A stretch of DNA of 64,000 bases from an uncultured Parolsenella sp. GTDB taxonomy: Bacteria > Actinomycetota > Coriobacteriia > Coriobacteriales > Atopobiaceae. Under the pieces are notes generated by a model that saw only the letters and a program-made list of their open reading frames with translations, did no database searches and was not told the DNA's origin. The stretch spans positions 1 through 64,000 of the forward strand of contig NZ_CAKUIH010000005.1 in assembly GCF_934660935.1 (NCBI RefSeq), read 5' to 3'. Within the stretch, counting starts at the first letter, position 1; every line of letters begins with the position of its first letter. Positions 58,634-64,000 of the stretch are shown here, piece by piece. The translations under genes and the position numbers were made by a program.

Positions 58634-58673
58634 CTGCTTGACTTCAGCGCCCGCGCCGAGGTCAGGCAGTTTT
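58634..58673 (+). terminator. Hairpin with U tract between rlmKL and kup
   Basis: CTGCTTGACTTC pairs with GAGGTCAGGCAG (two mismatched positions) and is followed by TTTTAT. It lies 66 bases after the rlmKL stop and 112 before kup. Two further stems (GGGCCAC/GTGGCCC near 58699-58727 and GGGGC/GCCCC near 58750) follow before the kup ribosome site. Confidence 0.65.
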
Positions 58674-58785
58674 ATCTGCGTCGTCCAGTTTGCGACCCCA
58701 TGGGCCACAAACAAGACCATAGTGGCCCGGACGCGCACAGGAGCGGCCGGGGCGAAGAGCCCCCGTCACAAGGAGAGCAAGGAAC

Positions 58786-61098
58786 ATGGGCGTTTCTCGC
58801 GCAGCCGAACCCTCGACAAAGAAGAGGTCGTCGGCAAAGTCCGCCAGCATCCCGCTATCCGCGGCGATGATTCTCGTTACGCTTGGCGTCGTCTACGGCG
58901 ACATCGGAACGAGCCCGATGTACACGCTCAAGGCGATCATGAGCGGCAACGGCGGCCTCACCACGATGAGCCAGGACGTCGTCATCGGCGCGCTGTCCCT
59001 CGTCATCTGGACGATGACCCTCATCACTACCGTCAAGTACGTGCTCGTCGCCATGAAGGCAGACAACCACAACGAGGGCGGCATCTTCGCCCTCTACAGC
59101 CTGGTGAAGCGCTGCGCCAAGTGGCTCATCATCCCCGCCATGGTTGGCGGCGCCGCGCTGCTCGCGGACGGCATCCTCACCCCCGCGGTGACGGTCACCA
59201 CGGCCATCGAGGGTCTCCGTACGATCCCGTTCTTCCACGGCATCATCGGCGACAACCAAAACGTCGTCGTCTTTATCACCATCGCCATCCTCTGCGTGCT
59301 GTTCGCCATGCAGCGCGCCGGCACCTCCATGATCGGCAAGGCCTTCGGCCCAATCATGACCATCTGGTTCCTCTACCTTGGCATCGTCGGCCTCGTGAAC
59401 GTCGGCGCGGATCTCAACGTCTTCCGTGCGCTCAACCCGTTGCGCGGCATCACGTTCCTGTTTGACGGCAACCTCAACAAGGCCGGCCTCATGGTCCTCG
59501 GCAATGTCTTCCTCTGCACGACCGGCGCCGAGGCCCTCTACTCCGACATGGGCCACGTCGGCAAGGCCAACATCTACGCCTCCTGGCCCTTCGTCAAGGC
59601 ATGCCTCATTCTCAACTACCTCGGCCAGGGCGCCTGGATTCTTGCCAACAACACCAATGCCGAGCTCGCCGGCCTGCACGAGCTCAACCCGTTCTTCCAG
59701 ATGCTTCCGGAGAACCTCCGCGTCTTCGCCGTCGTCCTCTCGACCTTCGCCGCCATCATCGCGTCTCAGGCCCTGATCACCGGCTCCTACTCGATCATCT
59801 CCGAGGCCATTCGCCTCAACCTGATGCCGCACATGCGCATCGCCTACCCGAGCGAGACCAAGGGCCAGATCTACATCCCGCTGGTCAACAACATCATGTG
59901 GGTCTCCTGCATCGGCGTCGTGCTGTACTTCCGCAGCTCCTCCCACATGGAGGCCGCCTACGGCCTGGCCATCACCGTCACGATGCTGATGACCACGATG
60001 CTGCTGTTCACGTACCTCATGCGCGTCCGCAAGCGCAAGGTCGCCGCTTGGCCGTTCCTCCTCTTCTTCATGGCCATCGAGCTGGCTTTCTTCTTCTCGA
60101 GCCTCACGAAATTCCTGCATGGCGGCTACGTCACCGTCGTCATCGCGGCCCTCATCTTCGTCGTCATGTACATCTGGCGCCGCGGCACCGCCATCGAGCG
60201 CACGCAGAGCGTCTATCTGCCCACCAAGCAGTACATCGACCAGCTCGCCGAGCTCCGCCAGGACGATGAGATCCCGTACCTCGCCGACAACCTCGTCTTC
60301 CTCACGAACGACTCCTCGCCCGACAGGCTCGACCGCGACATCCTCTACTCGATCCTGGATAAGCGTCCGAAGCGCGCCCGCGCCTACTTCTTCCTGAACA
60401 TCCAGGTCACCGACGAGCCGTACACCCACGAGTTCTCGGTCAACACCTTTGGCACCGACTTCATCTTCAAGGTGCAGATCCGCCTTGGCTTCCGCGTGAA
60501 CCAGCGCGTTAACGAGTACCTCTACCAGATCGTCGAGAAGCTCGTTCAGGACAACATGATCGCGCCGCAGCACCACAAGTACTCGATCTACAAGAAGAAG
60601 AGCTCGGTCGGCGACTTCCGCTTCTGCCTCGTACGCAAGGTGCCGTCCAGCTCCGCCGACATTTCGACGTTCGACCGCAACATCATCAACGCGAAGTACA
60701 TCATCCGTCGCGTCTGCGGCTCGCCCGCGCACTGGTATGGCCTCCAGAACTCCTCCGTCATCTTCGAGTACGTGCCGCTGTTCGCCCGCACGAAGCGCCA
60801 GCACACCCTCGACTACGTCGAGCTCCCCGACGCCCTCAGGCGCGCCGGTCTTGCCTATGACGAGAACAACGACGAGTATGTCGCCCTTCGCACGGGCCGC
60901 AGGGTCCAGCTTGATGACGCCGAGAAGTACTTCAACGAAGAGGAAGACGTCGACCTCTTCGACGCCGCCGTCCGCAAGGCCCACGATGATGAGGCACGCT
61001 ACGTCGAGGACAGCATCATTGGTGGCGACACCGCGGTCTTCCGCCCCGTCTCCGCCGATGACGAAGAGGACGAGAGCACCGAGGAGAACGAGGACTAG
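58786..61098 (+). CDS. kup: KUP-family potassium uptake protein
   Basis: Proton-coupled K+ importer. 770 residues: twelve membrane helices in residues ~20-450 with the family start LVTLGVVYGDIGTSPMYTLKA and GGIFALYSLVKRCAKW, GALLADGILTPAVTVTTAIEG written in parts as GILTPAVTV. The C-terminal ~320 residues are cytoplasmic and end in an acidic tail (DDEEDESTEENED). AAGGAG precedes ATG 58786. Monocistronic, with a structured 220-base leader. Some Kup proteins bind c-di-AMP through the cytoplasmic domain; whether this one does is not visible. Confidence 0.95.
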   Translation: MGVSRAAEPSTKKRSSAKSASIPLSAAMILVTLGVVYGDIGTSPMYTLKAIMSGNGGLTTMSQDVVIGALSLVIWTMTLITTVKYVLVAMKADNHNEGGIFALYSLVKRCAKWLIIPAMVGGAALLADGILTPAVTVTTAIEGLRTIPFFHGIIGDNQNVVVFITIAILCVLFAMQRAGTSMIGKAFGPIMTIWFLYLGIVGLVNVGADLNVFRALNPLRGITFLFDGNLNKAGLMVLGNVFLCTTGAEALYSDMGHVGKANIYASWPFVKACLILNYLGQGAWILANNTNAELAGLHELNPFFQMLPENLRVFAVVLSTFAAIIASQALITGSYSIISEAIRLNLMPHMRIAYPSETKGQIYIPLVNNIMWVSCIGVVLYFRSSSHMEAAYGLAITVTMLMTTMLLFTYLMRVRKRKVAAWPFLLFFMAIELAFFFSSLTKFLHGGYVTVVIAALIFVVMYIWRRGTAIERTQSVYLPTKQYIDQLAELRQDDEIPYLADNLVFLTNDSSPDRLDRDILYSILDKRPKRARAYFFLNIQVTDEPYTHEFSVNTFGTDFIFKVQIRLGFRVNQRVNEYLYQIVEKLVQDNMIAPQHHKYSIYKKKSSVGDFRFCLVRKVPSSSADISTFDRNIINAKYIIRRVCGSPAHWYGLQNSSVIFEYVPLFARTKRQHTLDYVELPDALRRAGLAYDENNDEYVALRTGRRVQLDDAEKYFNEEEDVDLFDAAVRKAHDDEARYVEDSIIGGDTAVFRPVSADDEEDESTEENED

Positions 61099-61124
61099 CG
61101 TCTCCGTCTAACCCGTCTCAAGCA

Positions 61125-61160
61125 AAGCGGCGGCATCCCGAGCGAGGGGTGCCGCCGCTT
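61125..61160. terminator. Bidirectional terminator between kup and citrate synthase
   Basis: An 11-bp perfect stem AAGCGGCGGCA / TGCCGCCGCTT with a 14-base loop, between two convergent genes with stops at 61098 and 61181. Confidence 0.75.
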
Positions 61161-61180
61161 ATCGTTGTATGTGGGAATCT

Positions 61181-62668
61181 CTACTCCCCGCGTTCCTCGA
61201 TGGGCACATAGTCCTTGCGGCCAACGACGGAGTTGTACGCCGGGCGGATGATGCGGCCGCAGCCGTAGAGCTCCTCCATGCGATGAGCTGTCCAGCCAGC
61301 AAGACGCGCCATGGCGAAGATGGGCGTGTAGAGATCAGCCGGCACGCCCAGCATCGAATAGACAAAGCCCGTGTACAGGTCGATGTTGGCGCAAATGGGC
61401 TTGTTCGTCCCACGCACGCCATGGATGACCTCGGGAGTCAGACGCTCGATGCCCTCGATGAGGGCGAGCTTGTCCTCGCAGCCCTTTGTGGCAGCCAGAT
61501 TGCGCGCATAGCGCTTCACGAGGCGAGCACGCGGATCACTCTTGGTATAGACCGCGTGACCCATGCCATAGATGAGCCCCGTCCGATCGAACGCCTGCTT
61601 CGTCGCGAGCTTCTCGAGATAGCTCGCAAGCTCGTCGTCATCATCCCAGCGCTCGACGTGAGCGGCCACGTCCTCGATCATGGCACCCACCTTGGAGTTG
61701 GCGCCACCGTGCTTGGGACCCTTGAGCGAGCCCATGGCAGCAGCGTAGGACGAGTAGGCATCCGTGCCCGAGCTCGAGAGTACGCGACAGGTGAACGTCG
61801 AGTTGTTGCCGCCGCCGTGCTCCGCATGAAGCATGAGCATGACGTCGAGCATCATGGCTTCCTCGCGCGTGAAGCCATCGGCGCCACGCAGAACATCCAG
61901 GACCGTCTCCGCCATGGAATAACCCTCGCGGACGGGGGGAACGAGCAGTTTCTCTCCGGCGCGCGCGGAGACGGAAGCCTCGTGGGCGATAGCCGCGATA
62001 CGCGGCAGGCGCGCGAGAAGCGACAGGGCCACATCGACCTCATGCTGGTGCCCCGTGTCGTCGGGACACTCGTCGAAGGCGTAGAGCAGCAGCGTCGAAC
62101 GCGCGAGCACGTTCATGACGGAGCTCGACTCCGTCGTGCGCGGGAACAGGCTCAGATAGCCGGTGGGCAGTTCGCGACGGGAATCGATGCGAGCGTTGAA
62201 GTCCGCAAGCTCACCCGCGCTAGGCAGGCGACCGGAGATGAGCAGGTACGCTATCTCCTCGTAGCCGAAGCGACCGGCACCATGCGTCTGCGAGACGAGG
62301 TCTTCGAGGTGGTAGCCGCGGATGATGAGGTCGCCCTCGTCAGGAACGACCTTGCCATCGACCTTGTTGTAGCCGTGAACGTCCGAGATGGTCGTGAGAC
62401 CCACGAGCACGCCCGAGCCGTCGGCGTTGCGCAGGCCGCGCTTGACGTCGTACTCGCGGAACATCTCCTCCGGCAGCTTGTCGACCTTGGCATAGCCCTC
62501 GTAAAGACCCTCGCTCTCCACGGGACGGCCGAGCGAAGCCTCGTCCGAAGGCATGGGAGTGACATCCGTGGCGCTCAGGAGTGCCGAGGTGTCGTTCGTC
62601 GACAGGATGCGACGCGCGACTCGCTCGCGAGCGCTGCGGGGCGTTAGATGCGATGAGAAAATCGCCAT
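61181..62668 (-). CDS. Citrate synthase (citrate/2-methylcitrate family)
   Basis: Condenses oxaloacetate with acetyl-CoA. 495 residues: an N-terminal extension of about 80 residues, then the core with active-site His in MLHAEHGGGNNSTF and GSLKGPKHGGANS, and FAMARLAGWTAHRMEEL; Asp in NIDLYTGFVYSML. The extension includes VESEGLYEGYAKVDKLPEEM and is longer than in classic type I enzymes. Likely feeds glutamate synthesis in an incomplete TCA cycle. It starts 9 bases after a small ACT-domain gene. The 2-methylcitrate synthase alternative cannot be excluded. Confidence 0.9.
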   Translation of the reverse strand: MAIFSSHLTPRSARERVARRILSTNDTSALLSATDVTPMPSDEASLGRPVESEGLYEGYAKVDKLPEEMFREYDVKRGLRNADGSGVLVGLTTISDVHGYNKVDGKVVPDEGDLIIRGYHLEDLVSQTHGAGRFGYEEIAYLLISGRLPSAGELADFNARIDSRRELPTGYLSLFPRTTESSSVMNVLARSTLLLYAFDECPDDTGHQHEVDVALSLLARLPRIAAIAHEASVSARAGEKLLVPPVREGYSMAETVLDVLRGADGFTREEAMMLDVMLMLHAEHGGGNNSTFTCRVLSSSGTDAYSSYAAAMGSLKGPKHGGANSKVGAMIEDVAAHVERWDDDDELASYLEKLATKQAFDRTGLIYGMGHAVYTKSDPRARLVKRYARNLAATKGCEDKLALIEGIERLTPEVIHGVRGTNKPICANIDLYTGFVYSMLGVPADLYTPIFAMARLAGWTAHRMEELYGCGRIIRPAYNSVVGRKDYVPIEERGE

Positions 62669-62677
62669 GACACTTCC

Positions 62678-62977
62678 TTACAGGCGATACATGAACTTGA
62701 AGACATCCTCGCGCTGAATCGTGATCTGCACGCCAAGCTGCTTGGCAAGCTCATCGAGACCGATATGGATTTCCGCGAAGTCGGCATCACCTAGGTCGAC
62801 GAGGGTCGTCATCGTAAACAGACCCTGGAGGATCGTCTGGGAGATGTCGAGGATGTTGACATTACGCTCTGCGAGCAGACCTGCGACTGCGGCAACGATG
62901 CCGGACCGGTCTGCGCCAAGAACGGAGACAATGGCGCGGTTGGACGTGGTGTTAGCGTTCGTGGTCTCGTCACTCAT
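62678..62977 (-). CDS. ACT-domain protein (UPF0237 type)
   Basis: 99 residues. One ACT domain (AIVSVLGADRSGIVAAVAGL, NVNILDISQTILQGLFTM) as in the small UPF0237 proteins related to GcvR. ACT domains bind amino acids and control enzymes or transcription. ATG 62977 with GAGGGACACC upstream. It is cotranscribed with citrate synthase 9 bases downstream, which is not the usual partner (a DUF711/PFL protein is common). A feedback role for glutamate or another amino acid on citrate synthase is conceivable but unproven. Confidence 0.88.
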   Translation of the reverse strand: MSDETTNANTTSNRAIVSVLGADRSGIVAAVAGLLAERNVNILDISQTILQGLFTMTTLVDLGDADFAEIHIGLDELAKQLGVQITIQREDVFKFMYRL

Positions 62978-63299
62978 GGTGTCCCTCACATTCTGGTGGC
63001 CGATGTAGCTCGAAATTGTAACGCAGTAGGGTTTCCAGCTCGTGACGAGGTGGCGTTCTCGAAGGCAGCGCGCGCCCGGCGTCGCACGTTGCAAGCCACG
63101 TTCTGCGCGTGCGCCGTCGCCGCCCGCCGCGTTCTGCGCGAGCCACTCGGCACTCGGCCTCCTCCGCAAGGCTCTCCGCGTGAGACGCGTTCGGCACTCG
63201 GTTCCCAGCCGCACGGCCCTCGTTAGTTGACCTTGTCTAACTTTACGGCTACTCTTTGCACCATAGTTAACCGCGGCTGACTATTTTGAGGGAGCAGGC
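62978..63299. other. Divergent intergenic region before the DUF3793 gene
   Basis: About 320 bases. Most is GC-rich without a recognisable feature. The last 80 bases are AT-richer with TAGTTAACCGCGGCTGACTA (63264-63283), an imperfect inverted repeat, and TTAGTTGACC at 63223-63232 with CTAAC at 63238. They loosely recall DtxR/IdeR-type sites but match poorly. The GGGAG ribosome site of the next gene is at 63289. Confidence 0.4.
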
Positions 63300-64000
63300 A
63301 TGACGTTGGATGGAAATGGATTCGAGCACGCCATCGTCAAACATTGCTCGCCCACGCTAGTGGGCATCAAGCCCGCATGCCTGTTTAACGTGCCCGGAGA
63401 CTTCGCACAGCACGAGAAACGACAATCAACCGGCGAGCAGGATCGCTCGCGGCAGGCGCCCGGCACGCGGGGTGCATCGGGCCAGTCAACCAGCGAGCAG
63501 GGCCCATCACGGCTACGCAACGCCCGGCTCGACGCACTCGTCGCGCGCGCAAATCGCCAGCTTGCAGGCACGAGCGTTCATGTGCGCGTACTCGCTCGCA
63601 GGAGCTGCGGCGCGCTCGTGCTCGTATACCGGCCACAGCTTCTCGCGCGCGAGCTCTCTGCACCGCGCGCCGCCGCGACGATGTTCTCGTGGGGCTATGA
63701 GACGACAGGCTCCGGCTGGCTCGAAGCGGCAATCGCGCATCTGGGCCGCAAGCTCGAGAACCGTCAGCGGTGCAGCGCCAACGGAGGATTCCCCCACGAG
63801 GTGGGGCTCTTCCTCGGCTATCCCTATGACGACGTCATGGCCTTCATCGAGCATGAGGGCCGCGACTACCTGTGTTGCGGCTGCTGGAAGGTCTACTCCG
63901 ATCAGGAAAGCGCCGAGGCATGCTTCGCGAGATATAAGCGCTGCACAAGGGATTGTGAGGCGATGCTTGGTCGCGGGGCAACGCTCGCGGAGCTGACAAG
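63300..64000 (+). CDS. DUF3793 family protein (cut by right edge)
   Basis: At least 233 residues, open to the end of the window. The start FEHAIVKHCSPTLVGIKPAC and the later HEVGLFLGYPYDDVMAFIEH and CCGCWKVYSD with two further Cys match DUF3793, often found near flavodoxin or iron genes. ATG 63300 with GAGGGAGCAGGC upstream. Residues ~40-75 are a polar insertion (ending ASGQSTSEQGPSRLR) made from a ~60-base DNA repeat, TCAACCGGCGAGCAGG and TCAACCAGCGAGCAGG. Function unknown. The family normally lacks this insertion as far as I recall. Confidence 0.8.
   Translation, partial: MTLDGNGFEHAIVKHCSPTLVGIKPACLFNVPGDFAQHEKRQSTGEQDRSRQAPGTRGASGQSTSEQGPSRLRNARLDALVARANRQLAGTSVHVRVLARRSCGALVLVYRPQLLARELSAPRAAATMFSWGYETTGSGWLEAAIAHLGRKLENRQRCSANGGFPHEVGLFLGYPYDDVMAFIEHEGRDYLCCGCWKVYSDQESAEACFARYKRCTRDCEAMLGRGATLAELT

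Noticed and set aside
58568..58785. c-di-AMP (ydaO-type) riboswitch before kup
   Set aside because: I could not place its conserved core; only a terminator-like hairpin and two simple stems are seen.
58855..60984. 709-codon minus-strand frame opposite kup
   Set aside because: Low-complexity acidic shadow; kup on the plus strand is unambiguous.
63223..63283. DtxR/IdeR iron box
   Set aside because: Inverted words are present but match the consensus poorly; kept only as a note in the intergenic entry.

Overview
This window is high-GC bacterial chromosome with no rRNA, tRNA, complete insertion sequence, prophage or CRISPR array that I could find. Gene content and protein style point to an anaerobic actinobacterium of the class Coriobacteriia, probably Olsenella/Atopobium/Collinsella-like. 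The basis is a GlnR-type orphan regulator, MurT/GatD, an AmaP/DUF2273/Asp23 set, a DUF3793 protein, a giant acyl-CoA dehydratase activase, and high GC combined with Gram-positive ribosome binding sites. The taxonomic call is inference from protein families, not from a marker search.

Layout. 1-450: end of an unknown gene. 451-5414 (minus): ligA, an HtrA/DegP-like membrane protease and a GlnR-like orphan response regulator. 5577-10438 (minus): an amino-acid ABC transporter (ATPase, permease with an extra secreted domain, Tat-type lipoprotein) behind a glutamine-synthetase homologue that has lost most metal ligands. 10768-17547: a small Cys-rich membrane protein, a MacB-like ABC pair with a long coiled coil, and a flippase-like protein. 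17775-24135: aspS, metY, a GH3 lipoprotein and an M20 amidohydrolase. 24153-27990 (minus): an envelope operon amaP-DUF2273-asp23-murT-gatD. 28111-33954 (minus): yebC, lgt, dcd, two NifU-type scaffolds and a U32 peptidase. 34000-35900: a lower-GC island with a hairpin-rich inverted-repeat element and a PD-(D/E)XK nuclease-like gene. 35889-42690 (minus): tyrS and three multi-pass membrane proteins. 42835-46604: a class A PBP (plus) and argH (minus). 46701-53776: a 1636-residue dehydratase activase overlapped by a TetR gene, with an EEP-family protein diverging. 53777-62977: cysK with a structured leader, an RlmKL methyltransferase with a degenerate first domain, the K+ transporter kup, and citrate synthase with an ACT protein. 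63300-end: a DUF3793 gene cut by the window edge.

Three themes stand out. (1) A nitrogen cluster: the GlnR-like regulator, the transporter and the glutamine-synthetase-like protein lie together. The same direct-repeat site, GTTAM-N6-KTTAC with half-sites 11 bp apart, occurs twice upstream of the regulator gene and once upstream of the glutamine-synthetase-like gene. (2) Short degenerate tandem repeats, each of a different sequence, sit in many gene gaps. At several gene ends (tyrS, ftsX-like, dcd, htrA) the repeat unit carries a stop triplet that is kept although its spelling changes. (3) Conserved enzymes with eroded catalytic domains (the glutamine synthetase homologue and the RlmL half of RlmKL) suggest that house-keeping folds have been reused.
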